Shown here: in pieces, positions 8,251 through 18,600 of the stretch | How positions within the stretch are numbered: position 1 is the stretch's first letter | How the letters are laid out: each line of letters starts with the position of its first letter | Source: VRUE01 sp033856275 | GTDB taxonomy: Bacteria; Actinomycetota; Thermoleophilia; Solirubrobacterales; 70-9 | DNA length: 64,000 nucleotides | Direction: 5' to 3' | NCBI GenBank assembly: GCA_033856275.1 | Contig: JAWVFJ010000038.1 | Coordinates: forward strand, 1-64,000 | The notes under the pieces: generated by a model | The model's input: only the letters and a program-made list of their open reading frames with translations | Databases searched by the model: none | Told to the model about the DNA's origin: nothing | Translations under genes and position numbers: made by a program

Positions 8251-9644
8251 TCGGTTTCCCGGCCACAGCCCGTTGCGGTTGGGGTTTCTTTGGACGGTGG
8301 GACGGGTGGCAGTTCACCTTTGCGAGGAACGTTGGAACCGCGCAGGGTTGCCTTGAAATAGGGCTCGGCGGCTTCGGCGCCGGCGGCGAGTTCGGCGCCG
8401 TTGCAGGAAATCAAGATCAGGCCGCGGCTGATAACACCAGCGGGATCGTCGAGATTGAAGGTGGCATTGGCGTTGTGATTGAGCCAGGGCAGGTAGAAGA
8501 GGTAGCTCTGCTTCGAGCCCTTCGGCTTGAAGGCAAGCTCATTGAGGAAGCTGTTGAAGACACCGAGTGCGTTGCCGAAGCTGCGCACCGTCTTGCTGAA
8601 GTCGGCGGACCCCTGCTTGGCGTGGGTGAGCACCGGGCGGATTTGTCGTGTGAAGGGACGTATCTGGTCGCGGATGGGCACGGTGGTCTGTTCGAAGAGC
8701 CGCTCGTTGGCCTTCAGCGCGGGCTTGAGCGCCTGGGCTTGCGGGATCAGTCCAAGCAGCGCCGGGCGGGCGGCCTGCGAGAAGCGGTTGGCGCTGGCGA
8801 AGGCCGATTCGGCCGCGGTCAGGGTCGAGGGGAATTCGGTGAGGATTTCCTGGATCGAGTGCTGCTGGTTGGCGAAGTTGCCGAGCGCGCCCTTGGAAGC
8901 GGTGACCCAGCGTTCGATCTCGGCATCGTGGCGACCCAGTTCTGTGGTCAGCAGGCCGAACTCGTGGATCACGCGGGCGAGCGCGACGCGACGCGTGGCG
9001 ACGGCGCGGTTGAGATCGGCGATGTAGTGAGCGAAGGGCTGCAGGCGGCGGAGGGCGCCCGAGAGCTGGCGGCCGCGGCCGCCGATTCCCTGCGCACCGC
9101 CGGCGACGAGCAGCTGGATGTACTGGCGGGTGTCGGCGTCGAGGGTGCCGAGAAAGGCATCGAGGTTGACGTTCGGTTCCGTGCGCGAGATCGGGAAGTT
9201 GTAACCCTCGTCGATATGGCCTTTGGCCTTGCCGGGATCGACCTCGACGACCATGTCGTTGAGGTTCGTTTTCGGCCGCAGCAGCAGCGTCGCGTCGGGA
9301 TGGATCAGTTCCATGTACTTCGGTTCGATGTCCATGCCGACGACGGCGTGGCCGTCTTCGAGGTCGACCGAGGTGACCTTGCCGATCTGGATGCCGGCGA
9401 TGTCGACGGCCTGGCCCTGGCCCGGAGTAACCGCCTGGGCGGTCGTGAACTCACCCGTGACGTGGGCGAATTCTTCGCCGACGACGGGAACCCAGGAGGG
9501 CAACGAGGCCTTTTGCTGAGTGAAGATCCAGAGCGTCATCACGATCCCCACGGCGACGAGGATGATGATCGCGATCGTGTCCTTGCTGCGCCCGCGGGAC
9601 TGGCGAGAGAGGGAGGAGCGGAAGTGCGACCAGCGGCTCATCAT
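8247..9644 (-). CDS. MCE family lipid-transport protein (fifth of the cluster)
   Basis: About 465 residues. A basic N-terminus (SRWSHFRSS) leads to a single membrane helix (TIAIIILVAVGIVMTLWIF), then an MCE domain with VDIAGIQIGKVTSVDLEDGH and NDMVVEVDPG, followed by a long amphipathic helical segment. The start is one of two adjacent ATGs (9644 or 9641) that overlap the stop of the preceding gene; an in-frame extension to 9719 would lie entirely inside that gene and is rejected. Its cysteine content is low and no lipobox is seen, so none of the six proteins here is the lipoprotein (MceE-like) member known from mycobacterial operons. Confidence 0.88.
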   Translation of the reverse strand: MMSRWSHFRSSLSRQSRGRSKDTIAIIILVAVGIVMTLWIFTQQKASLPSWVPVVGEEFAHVTGEFTTAQAVTPGQGQAVDIAGIQIGKVTSVDLEDGHAVVGMDIEPKYMELIHPDATLLLRPKTNLNDMVVEVDPGKAKGHIDEGYNFPISRTEPNVNLDAFLGTLDADTRQYIQLLVAGGAQGIGGRGRQLSGALRRLQPFAHYIADLNRAVATRRVALARVIHEFGLLTTELGRHDAEIERWVTASKGALGNFANQQHSIQEILTEFPSTLTAAESAFASANRFSQAARPALLGLIPQAQALKPALKANERLFEQTTVPIRDQIRPFTRQIRPVLTHAKQGSADFSKTVRSFGNALGVFNSFLNELAFKPKGSKQSYLFYLPWLNHNANATFNLDDPAGVISRGLILISCNGAELAAGAEAAEPYFKATLRGSNVPRKGELPPVPPSKETPTATGCGRETE

Positions 9645-11146
9645 TTCACCACCGATGGGCTGGGGGCGCCAACCTGGCCGAGGCCGGCATTGATGTCCGG
9701 AACGGGGTTGCTGTCGCAACGCACTTCGGGCTTCTTCGGCGGCCGGCCGCCGAGCTGCGGCTGGGTGCCGAGCGGTTCTGCGATTGTGTGCGCGTAGTCC
9801 CGCTTGTCCGTGCTCAGGTTGCCCTTCGGGTTCCTCTGTTCGACCAGGACGTCGCCGCCCCCTGGCTGGACGCGGAGGAACGGCCCGTTACCATCGACGT
9901 TCTGGCCCCAGCCGGCGAAATCGGTGAGCGTATAGAGGAACTCGCGGTAGTTGGGCCCGCCGGTGCTGAACTGGTCTTGAATCGTCTGGTTGCCGGTCGG
10001 GACCAGGACCTTGGTCGTGCAGAGGCTGATCCGGTTGAGCTGCGGCAGGGCGACCGCCTTGCCCGCCTGGGCCGCGCCAGCCAGGCCCGGGGTCCCTTCG
10101 CGCAGGAGCTTTGCGGTTCCTCCGGCCTCCTTGCCGGAGAGCAGCGGCCGGGCTTGCCTGATCCAGGGACGGCCGGCGCTGATCAGACCTGGCAACTCGG
10201 CGACAGCCGGGTTGAGCTCGATCGCCCAGGCCCGCAGCGGCGGTAGCGCCCGGTTGAGGCTGACCAGCGAGCCGTGGAATTCCTTCAGCGTCGGCGCGAG
10301 GCGGTGGATCGTGGTCGAGAGGTTGGCCGACTGGGCCGCGAGCGCACCGGTGAAGACGTCGAAGTTGACGATCAACCCCTTCAGGTCTTCCTCGTGCTGC
10401 GAGAGCGCGGCAAAGGTGCGACCGGTGCCGGCGATCAGCCGCGAGAGGTCGTGCGGCTGGGTGCCAAGCAGGGCGTTGGTGACCTGGGCGCTGTATTTGC
10501 CGGCGTCGCCGCCGTAGCGGAAGCCCCCATTGAGTCCCTGGGCGCCGCTCTTGCCCTGCACCTCGGGCAGCTGGGTCGCGTCTTCCGCCGCTGTCGGCTT
10601 GTGCGTCAGCGCCGTGCCGTAGCTCTCCAGCAGGTGGCTGAGGTCGGCCCGCACCGGCGCCTGCAGGGCAGTGAGGACTTCGTCGATCTGCACCCAGGTG
10701 GAGGTGTGGCTGACCGGGATCGTGTCGTCGCTGGCCAGCTCCGGCGCGCTCGGGCTCCCGGGAGACAGATCGACGAAGAAGTTGCCCTCGAGGAAGATCC
10801 GCGGCCGGATTGCGGCGAAGGCGTCGTCGTGGATCGGCCGGCCTTTGCCTTCGACGGTGAAGGTGACGGTCGTCGCGTCGCCATCGCGTTCGGTCGAGAT
10901 CACGGTGCCGACGTCAACGCCGGCGATACGCACGGGCGAGTTGGTGGCGATGTTGACCCCGTTGCTGAAGGTCGCCTTGAGCTCGTAGCCATAGCTGGTG
11001 AAGGGCACGTGGCCCGTGAAGGCGAGGTAGGGACCGATCGTGAAGACGAGCAGAAAGATCACCGCGATCAGGGCGTTGCTCGGGCGCCACTTGAAGCGAC
11101 TGTTGGTCGCCCCCGCCCTCGTGTCTCTCTCAGGTAGCCGGCCCAT
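9641..11146 (-). CDS. MCE family lipid-transport protein (fourth of the cluster)
   Basis: About 501 residues. A basic start (MGRLPERDTRAG) is followed by a membrane helix (NALIAVIFLLVFTIGPYLAF), an MCE domain including NSPVRIAGVDVGTVIS and FFVDLSPGSP, a helical tube region, and a C-terminal tail containing CTTKVLVPTGNQ. The start ATG at 11146 shares a base with the TAA of the gene upstream (TAATG), which argues for translational coupling. A longer frame to 11272 would run inside the previous gene. It is part of the six-gene set expected to assemble into one heteromeric conduit. Confidence 0.88.
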   Translation of the reverse strand: MGRLPERDTRAGATNSRFKWRPSNALIAVIFLLVFTIGPYLAFTGHVPFTSYGYELKATFSNGVNIATNSPVRIAGVDVGTVISTERDGDATTVTFTVEGKGRPIHDDAFAAIRPRIFLEGNFFVDLSPGSPSAPELASDDTIPVSHTSTWVQIDEVLTALQAPVRADLSHLLESYGTALTHKPTAAEDATQLPEVQGKSGAQGLNGGFRYGGDAGKYSAQVTNALLGTQPHDLSRLIAGTGRTFAALSQHEEDLKGLIVNFDVFTGALAAQSANLSTTIHRLAPTLKEFHGSLVSLNRALPPLRAWAIELNPAVAELPGLISAGRPWIRQARPLLSGKEAGGTAKLLREGTPGLAGAAQAGKAVALPQLNRISLCTTKVLVPTGNQTIQDQFSTGGPNYREFLYTLTDFAGWGQNVDGNGPFLRVQPGGGDVLVEQRNPKGNLSTDKRDYAHTIAEPLGTQPQLGGRPPKKPEVRCDSNPVPDINAGLGQVGAPSPSVVK

Positions 11147-12609
11147 TACTTTTCTTTCTTCCCGAGCTGCTTGTCGGACTGTTCGGCGGTCTTGATGCCG
11201 TCGTTGCGCGGCGTATTGCCGATCCGGGTCACGCCGACTTCGCTTTCGTAACGCTCGTTGCCGGCTTCGCACTCTTTGGGCTGGCCGGGAGCGGCGGTGT
11301 TCGGATATGGACTGGAGTGCAAGTGATTTAGAGGTATGCCCTTATTGGCACCGGGCGGTTCGCCGCCATTGGCGGGCGCGGAGGCCGGACCGGCCTCCGA
11401 GTTCACTCCTTCGGGCGGCTGGAAAGCGATCACGTTGAGCCAGCTGCCCAGGCCATTGTCTTCGCCAGAAGCGTTGGCAAGGTTGCGGAAGGCGATGCTG
11501 AGGTAGTTGCAGGTCGTCTGAGCAGGCGCGATGAAGCGGATCGCCGGGGCGAGCACGTTGTTGGTGTCGATCAGGAGGTCGAGACCATTGAAGACGCCGG
11601 TCGACTGCTGGAAGGCGAGCAGCGCATCGGCAGTCGGCGGCAGCTGGGCGTTGAGGCTGGGCGAGCGGTTGAGCGCGGGGATGCCGGCGCGAAGCGCGGC
11701 GGCGATCGTCGGCGAAGTTTCGCTAAGTACTCTTGCCCCGGGCCTCAGCGCGGTGAAGAAACGGCCTGAATCGCGGAGGAAGGGCCGCAGGGCCGGCAGG
11801 TCGGCCGTAACCGTGTCGAGGGTTTCCGGTCCCTTGGAGATCGTTTCCTGGATGAAGGGGCGCGATACGCGGGCGAAAGCGGCGAAGGTGCGGTCGAGGG
11901 CGGCGAACATGCTGGCCTGTTCCTCGGCCACCGGCGCCACGGTCGCCGAGAGCGCCTCGAGGGCACGCCAGAACTCGCCGAAGCCGGTGCTCGGCGCGAC
12001 GAGGTCCGCCAGCGTCGGCTCGCTGCTTTCGGCCAGCATGCGCAGGGCGACGAAGGCGTTGTTGATCTGCGGCCCGCGGCCCGCCAGCGCGTTGCCGAAG
12101 CCAGCCAGGTTGCGCTGGATCGCCTTGCGGGTCCGTTCGTCGAACATGTCGAAGAACTGGTCGATGTCGACCGGTTCGGGCCGCGCCGCCTTGGCCGGGA
12201 TCGTTTCGCCCGCTGCGAAGCCCTGCTTCGAGTCGCCCGGAACGATCTGGAGGTACTTGAGGCCGAGCGGCGATTTCGGCCGGATGATCATCGTCGAGTT
12301 GGCCGGCAGCGGCTCGACGTTCTTGTCGAGGCTGAGGCTGAGTTCGGCGGATACTTTGCCGCCGGCTTCCTGTACCGGCACCACCGACTTGACGACGCCA
12401 ACACGAGCGCCGCCAATCCGCACCTCGTTGCCCTTGACCAGGGCGTTGGCGTTGGGCACGCGGGCCTTGAGGTTGTAGGTGGAGACGAAGGGCAGGCCGT
12501 TGTTGGCGTTATAGGCGAGGAAGACGGCGACCATCACGACCAGCACGGTCACCGCCCCGACGATCACCGGGCTGCTCGCCACCCCCTGTATGCCGCTGCG
12601 GTTTCTCAT
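11146..12609 (-). CDS. MCE family lipid-transport protein (third of the cluster)
   Basis: A 487-residue Mce protein with an N-terminal helix (VIVGAVTVLVVMVAVFLAY), an MCE domain with VKGNEVRIGGARVGVV and GLKYLQIVPG, then the helical region and a Pro/Gly-rich C-terminal part ending in KKEK. It contains the short motif TTCNYLS that is also typical of this position in other MCE sets. The ATG start overlaps the stop of the preceding gene by four bases. No RBS needs to be assumed because of the overlap. Confidence 0.88.
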   Translation of the reverse strand: MRNRSGIQGVASSPVIVGAVTVLVVMVAVFLAYNANNGLPFVSTYNLKARVPNANALVKGNEVRIGGARVGVVKSVVPVQEAGGKVSAELSLSLDKNVEPLPANSTMIIRPKSPLGLKYLQIVPGDSKQGFAAGETIPAKAARPEPVDIDQFFDMFDERTRKAIQRNLAGFGNALAGRGPQINNAFVALRMLAESSEPTLADLVAPSTGFGEFWRALEALSATVAPVAEEQASMFAALDRTFAAFARVSRPFIQETISKGPETLDTVTADLPALRPFLRDSGRFFTALRPGARVLSETSPTIAAALRAGIPALNRSPSLNAQLPPTADALLAFQQSTGVFNGLDLLIDTNNVLAPAIRFIAPAQTTCNYLSIAFRNLANASGEDNGLGSWLNVIAFQPPEGVNSEAGPASAPANGGEPPGANKGIPLNHLHSSPYPNTAAPGQPKECEAGNERYESEVGVTRIGNTPRNDGIKTAEQSDKQLGKKEK

Positions 12610-14129
12610 GGGCCGAGGAGGTAGTCGAGGAGAGCACGTTGCCGTGGCGCCGGCAGGGCGCCATTCGCTTCAAGCTGGCGGCCCTGGGAGATTTCGGGCG
12701 CTTCCGGCGTGGTCGGAGCGGCGGGAGCGAGCGTCGAGTTGGGGGCACCCGGCCGAGCCAGTGTGGCGCCGGCTTCCCCTGCTTCCCGTGCTTCCTGTTC
12801 TTCGAGAAGGGAATTGAGGGCGGCGCCGGTCAATGCGGAGCTCCCCGCATTGGGGCCAGTGAACTTGGCCGAACACCCGCTTTCTTCAAGCTCGTATTCG
12901 AGACAGTTGGTGAGCGTCGTCAGAAGGCGGGTGAAATGGCCATACTTGTCAAAGCCATTAGACGTGGCGGCACCGTTGTAGATCAGGTCGACGAGGCCGT
13001 CGAAGCCTTTCGTTTCCTTGGTACTGGCGAAGAACTTGGCGAGATTCGTCGTCGGGCTGACGCCGGTGCGGGCCAGCGCGCTCGTCTTGCGCACGATCGG
13101 GTCGGCCGCCCGCAGCGTCGGGCCCGCTTCTTCCCCGGTCGCGCCGAGCGACTTCAGCGCCACCGTCGAGGCTGCCGAGAACGGCGTCAACAGGCGGGTC
13201 GCTTCGGTGAACCCGGGCGCGGCCTTGCCGAGAGCCGAGAAAGTGGGCGTCGCTGCGTCGGAGAAGCCCTGCAGGCTGTGCATCGTGAGGCGGAACTCAC
13301 GCAGGAAGGCGGGGAACTTCTGCAGTGAGGCTTCCAGGTCCGCGCCGCGTTCGGTAGTGGCCTGCGCGGCGGCGCCCGAGTTGGTGAAGAAGCCGGCGAC
13401 GTGGGCGCGTTCGCGCGAGAGCGGCCCGAGGATCTGTTCGGAGTCAGCCGCCAGCTGAGTCAGCTGGTCGCGCTGGGCGTTGAGGATGCCGAGCAGGCGG
13501 TCGACGTCACGCAGCGCCGGGTTGGCGCGCTTGACGGCCGCTTCTATGTCAGCGCCGCGCCCGGCCAGGCCAGCACCAAGTTCGTTGAAGATCAGGCGGA
13601 AGCGCTGGGCGTAGGGCAGTTTGTTGATGTCGTTGATCAGATCCGGGTCGACGCTGGTGCTGTTGTTCTCCAGTGGCAGCAGCAGCTGTCCGGCACCGGG
13701 CTGGCCGCCGGGGATTTCCTTCAGCGCCGGCGCCGGTGGCGAGCCCGGCGCGCGCGGAATGGTCGGCCGGCAGTCGACGAACTTCTCACCGATCAGCGAC
13801 TGCGGGCGGATCAGGCAGCCGGCGTCGCTGCGGAAGTCCTGGAAACCGGGATCGGTGATCTTCATCACGATCACAGCCTTGCCGTCGAGCGCCTGTTCCT
13901 TGCCGCCTTCGTAGCTGTCGATCTCGCCCGGCAGGGTAACGCCGACCGACTCGATTTCGCCGACGTTGGCTCCGGCAATTCGTACCTGCTCGCCTTTGAC
14001 CATGAAGCCGCCGTTGTCGAAGATCGCGCGCACGACGTAGCCACTGCTGCCGCCGCCGCCCGAGGAGATCAGCACGATCGCCACTATCACCGCCGCGACA
14101 AGCGCACCTATGGCGATTGCCCGCCTCAT
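12606..14129 (-). CDS. MCE family lipid-transport protein (second of the cluster)
   Basis: About 507 residues starting MRRAIAIGAL, with a membrane helix, a Gly-rich hinge (SSGGGGSSG), an MCE domain (VKGEQVRIAGANVGEIES; SLIGEKFVDCRP) and the extended helical region. The C-terminal 60 residues are Ala/Pro/Glu-rich low-complexity sequence. The ATG at 14129 overlaps the previous TGA (ATGA); the in-frame extension to 14159 is not needed. Like its neighbours it should sit in the cytoplasmic membrane with most of its mass outside. Confidence 0.88.
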   Translation of the reverse strand: MRRAIAIGALVAAVIVAIVLISSGGGGSSGYVVRAIFDNGGFMVKGEQVRIAGANVGEIESVGVTLPGEIDSYEGGKEQALDGKAVIVMKITDPGFQDFRSDAGCLIRPQSLIGEKFVDCRPTIPRAPGSPPAPALKEIPGGQPGAGQLLLPLENNSTSVDPDLINDINKLPYAQRFRLIFNELGAGLAGRGADIEAAVKRANPALRDVDRLLGILNAQRDQLTQLAADSEQILGPLSRERAHVAGFFTNSGAAAQATTERGADLEASLQKFPAFLREFRLTMHSLQGFSDAATPTFSALGKAAPGFTEATRLLTPFSAASTVALKSLGATGEEAGPTLRAADPIVRKTSALARTGVSPTTNLAKFFASTKETKGFDGLVDLIYNGAATSNGFDKYGHFTRLLTTLTNCLEYELEESGCSAKFTGPNAGSSALTGAALNSLLEEQEAREAGEAGATLARPGAPNSTLAPAAPTTPEAPEISQGRQLEANGALPAPRQRALLDYLLGP

Positions 14130-15538
14130 GGGCCGGGTGGCGCGTCGGCCGGGTTGCACTCGGCGGTGGTCACGCCGGAGCCGCTGTGGGGCGGTTCGAC
14201 GAAGGGGCTAGAGCCATCGCCAGCCGGCTGGCTGGCGCCGCCGGGGCAGGGACGTTTGACGGCGGCCGAGGAACCGAGCGCGCCGTACTGTTCGGAGGGT
14301 TTGATTGCTTCCAGAGCGCGGCTGCCACTGTTGTACTTGAAGAGATTGAGGTCGCTGACGCTGCTGCGGATGTAGTGGCCGTTGCCGTCGTAGGGCGCGC
14401 TGACCTGGCCCAGCCGGGCGAAGCCGTTGAAAAGATCCGGCGTGTAGGCGCGGATGAAGTTGAGGTTGGGCTGGAAGGCGGCGATCGCTTCTTCAGAATG
14501 AGGAAACGCCTTCGAGGCGCGCTGTTGCACCGCGGGCAGCGTGCCCAGCAATTCGGCCGTGTCGTTGGCGAAGCCCTTGCGCCGCACGGTGAGGCGCAGG
14601 TTCTTGAAGACGGGGACCGCCTTGGAGAGGATCGGGCGCAGTTCGCCGAGGAAGGGAGCGAGTTCCTTGGTCGCCGTCCGCGAGGTGTTGATCAGCGGTT
14701 CGACGTCATCGAGAGCCGCGCGCAGATTGACGAAGGTCGTGTTGGCCTGGCGGAAGGTGGGAGGCAGCAGGCTCAGGCTGGTGCTGAGGGCGGCGTTCTG
14801 GCTGGCGATCGCGCCGAAGGCCGCGTTGGCGTTGCCGATCGCACTGGAGAGCTCTTCGCCGCGTTCGGAGACGGCCGTGCCGAGCCTGCTCGAGCTGACC
14901 AGGAAACGAGCGAGGAGCTTTTCGTCGGCGTTTAGGTCGTGCGCGAAGGCGCCGGCCCGGTTGAAGCCGACGCCGATGTATTTGAAGGTGTCGTTGGCGG
15001 AGCCGTCCTTGCCGCGACCGGCGTACCACTGCGAGTTGCCCTTGATGAACTGGGCGAGCCCGCGCCGCACCGGAGCCGGGAAGGTATTGAAGAGCTGGTC
15101 GATGTCGATCGGCGTCGTGGTCGAGGCGAGGCCGAGGGTGGCGTCGTTGCCAAGCGCCGGGTTGCTATTGGGCCCAGGGCTGATTGAGACGTAATGGTTG
15201 GCGACGCCGGAAAGCGAGGTGGCGCGGATCGTCGCGGTCGTGCCCTCGTGCAGTTCCTGGCTGACGCTGACCACGACCTTGGCCAGGTTGTCTTCGGTCA
15301 GCTCGATGCTTTCGACCGAACCGACCGGCTGGCCGCCGATCAGCACCTGGTTGTCGGGCACCAGCTGGCTGGCGTTCTGGAAGAGGAGGTTGTACTTGTG
15401 TTCGCCGTTGCCATTGAAGATCGCGTAGCCGAGCGCGATCACGGCGATTCCCAGAACCGCGATCACGGCGATTCGGGCAGGGGTGACCCCCCGGCTTTGC
15501 GCCGAGCTCTTGTCCTCGCCTGATGGGTTGGCAGCCAC
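14126..15538 (-). CDS. MCE family lipid-transport protein (first of the cluster)
   Basis: A 470-residue Mce protein with a cytoplasmic leader of about 20 residues, a membrane helix (ARIAVIAVLGIAVIALGYAI), an MCE domain (about 47-125; NQVLIGGQPVGSVESI and NHYVSISPGP), helical region and a Pro/Ser-rich tail. The start is the GTG at 15538. It is the promoter-proximal gene of the set. It is preceded on the same strand by the MMPL transporter gene, with a 132-base gap rather than by the YrbE permease genes that normally head mce operons. TACGAT about 55 bases upstream could be a -10 box. Confidence 0.88.
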   Translation of the reverse strand: MAANPSGEDKSSAQSRGVTPARIAVIAVLGIAVIALGYAIFNGNGEHKYNLLFQNASQLVPDNQVLIGGQPVGSVESIELTEDNLAKVVVSVSQELHEGTTATIRATSLSGVANHYVSISPGPNSNPALGNDATLGLASTTTPIDIDQLFNTFPAPVRRGLAQFIKGNSQWYAGRGKDGSANDTFKYIGVGFNRAGAFAHDLNADEKLLARFLVSSSRLGTAVSERGEELSSAIGNANAAFGAIASQNAALSTSLSLLPPTFRQANTTFVNLRAALDDVEPLINTSRTATKELAPFLGELRPILSKAVPVFKNLRLTVRRKGFANDTAELLGTLPAVQQRASKAFPHSEEAIAAFQPNLNFIRAYTPDLFNGFARLGQVSAPYDGNGHYIRSSVSDLNLFKYNSGSRALEAIKPSEQYGALGSSAAVKRPCPGGASQPAGDGSSPFVEPPHSGSGVTTAECNPADAPPGP

Positions 15539-15670
15539 GGATCGTCGCTTGCGGTTCCCCGGCCTCCGATCCGGTGGAACGGCCGCAGAATCGTATCCGA
15601 GCGACCCGCCGCCACCGTCGCGCCGAGCAGGGACTTAACTGGAATTCAACGCGCTATTGACGGTCGACAC

Positions 15671-18600
15671 TCAGACGTTGAGACGCGGCAGGACCCGCTC
15701 CAGCGAGCGCGGCAGCCACCAGACCTTGTCCCCGACCAGCAGCATCAGCGCCGGCAACAGGACGATGCGCACGACGGTGGCGTCAAGGATGACCGCGACG
15801 GTCAGGCCGACTCCGAGCTGGCTGACGGTCGCGATCGGCGCGCCGGCGAAGGCGATGAAGACCGCCATCATGATCACCGCGGCGCCGGTGATCACCCGCG
15901 CCGTCTTCTCCAGCCCGAACTCAATCGCGGCGGCGTTGTCGCCGTATTTGTCGTAGTGCTCGCGCATGCGCACCAGCAGGAAGACCGCGTAGTCGATCGA
16001 GAGCCCAAAGACGACGCCGAAGATCATCACCGTCCCGACCGCGTCGACGTAGGTTCGGCCCCCGAGCGGGTAGCCGTCGGGGACATTGGTCAACAGCATC
16101 AGCACGCCGAAGGCGACGCCGACCGACGCCATGTTGAGCCCGATCGCGATCGCGGCAAGCGGCAGCGACCGCAGGACGAGGACGAGGACGAGGAAGGTCG
16201 CCAGGGTGATCGCGGCGATCACCACCGGGATGCGGTCCCTGGTGACGCGGCTGAAGGTGTTGAGCGTCGCCGGGCTGCCGGCGACGCCGGTCTTCAGATT
16301 CGCTTCCTTGCCCAGGGCGGACGCGTCTTCGTCGAGGCGCTTGTTAAGGGCGATCGAGCCTGGTGTGTTGAGCGGGTCATCCGGGATCACCAGCAGGGTG
16401 GCCGCCTGGCCGCCGTGCTTCAGGTCGACCGCTTCGGAAGCGCGTTCGTGCAGGCGGCCCTGGGTACCGTCGAGGGCGGAGAGGACGAAGTAGCCAGAGT
16501 CGAAGATCCCGGGCGTGACCTTGCGTATGTTGTCGACACGGCGGTTGATGGATTCGCTCTGGGATTGCACCCGCACCGCAATCCGCCGGGCACCGCTCTG
16601 AACCGGATAGGAGCGGGAATAGAATTCGCCAAGTCGTTGTTCGAGCTGGGTCGTGCCGCCGGTGAGGCGGGCCAGGCCGGAGACCAGTTCTTCAGCGCCC
16701 GCCTGGAACGTGCCGAGCTGTCCGAGTTCCTTCGTGGCTTCGCGGTCGAGTTTGGCTGTGCCGGCCGCGAGTTTCTTGCTGCCTGTTTTGATCGTGTTCA
16801 GTCCGTCGTAGAGCCGTTTCGAAGCGGCGGCCAGTTCTTTCATCTGGACGAGCGTGCTTTCGATCCAGAGCTTGATTTCCCGGGCTTCGTGGGCGTCCTG
16901 GTCGAGGCTTTCCTGCAGCAAGCCCAGTTCGCCGGGCAGTATCGCGGTTGTGCTCGAAGCCTGGCGGAGGGCGTCCAGGGCCGCGGCATAGTTCGGGTCG
17001 GACTTACCGACGGTCATGCCTTCGACCTGCTGCAGCGCAGCTTTCACTTTTTCGTCGCTGGCCTGAGCGCTGGCCTGGATCTGCGGGACGGTGGCGGTCG
17101 AGGCTTTGTCGAGCGAGCGCTGCAGTCTCTTCGAGCGCGGCAGCCCGTTGGCGTTGAAGTTGGGGATCAGGTCGTGGCTGCCGAACTTGATCTGCAGGGC
17201 GCCTAGGGCCGCTTTTTCGTTCGCTTTGGCCAGTTCCTTGTTCCCTTTCGCCACTTCGTCGATGGCGTCAATCGCTTCTTGACTGCCGGCGGCTGCTTGG
17301 CCGATGCCGCCGGCGATCTGGATTGCGCCTTCTTCGGCCTTGCCGGAGCCTTCGGCCAAGAGGGCCGCGCCAAAGGTCGCCCGTGAGAGGCCGCCCCGGA
17401 TCGCCGCGACGCCATTCGCGATGCGCTCCATGCCAGTGCCGAGCCTGGTCAGGTTTGACAGCGGCCCGACTTTGTCGTTTGAGGCGAGAATGCCCGCGAG
17501 GCCTTTCTGCAGCGGTTTCACCGCGCGCGACACCTGGGCCGGGCCGACCACGCTCTGCACGCCCGGCGTGCGGGCAATGCGGCGCTGCCAGCGACTCAGC
17601 GCCGCGAGGTTGTCGTCTTCGGTGATCGTCCCCGTCCGAGTTACGGCGACGATTTCGAAGGGGGCTTCGAAACCGCCCCCCGCCGAGCTTTGGATCAGTT
17701 CGGCGTCCTTGCGTGCCGAGCTGTCCTTTGGCAACTGCCCGATGCTGAAGGGACCAGTTTTCAGCGCTAGTGCCGGTGCGGCGAGCAAGAGCACGACGGC
17801 GCCGATCGCGATCGACACCGGCACGGGCCGCTTCAGGGCCGCGGAAACGATCGTCATCAATCGCGAGCGCTCGCCATTCGGGACCGGTCCGATCCGCCAG
17901 CGGTCGATGTTGGCGCCAGCCAGGACCAGGACCGGTGGCCCCAGCAGGGTGGCGACGAGGACGGTCAACAAAACGACCAGGGCGAGGGTCCCGGCGAGGG
18001 AGGCGAGCAGGGCGCCGGGCACGACGAAGAGCGCCACGACCATCGAGAGGATCAGAGTGCTACCGGCGAAAACCGTCGTTCGCCCAGCTGTGCGGCGGGT
18101 CTCCCAGGCAGCGTCCACCGGATCGGCGCCTTTCGCCAGCTCCTCGCGAAAGCGAGATACCAGCAGCAGGGCATAGTCGACCCCGAGCGCCAGGCCCATC
18201 ATCGAGCAGACCACGAGGGCGAGAGCGCTGACTTCGAAGAAATGGGTCAGGATCGAGAGCAGGCCGCGGGACGTGAGCACCGCGATCGCACCAAATCCGA
18301 GCGGGATCGCGGCGGCAATAGGGGAGCGGAAGACGAGCAGGAGGACGATCAGGAGGATCGGCAGGGCGATCAGCTCGGCACGCTCGGTGCTGGAGATCGA
18401 TTCGTCCTCGATCGACCTCGAAAGCGTGGCGAAACCGGTCTCCGTGCCGCGCACCGGGGCGTGGATCTTCTCTTCCAGGGTGCGGTTGAGCAACGGCACC
18501 TTGTCGTCAACCGCCGCGTTGGAGTCGACGTGGAAGTTGACAAGGATGAAGGCGCGGCGCGGCTTCGGACGCAGCCGGCCCACGGCGCCGCTATCCCAGG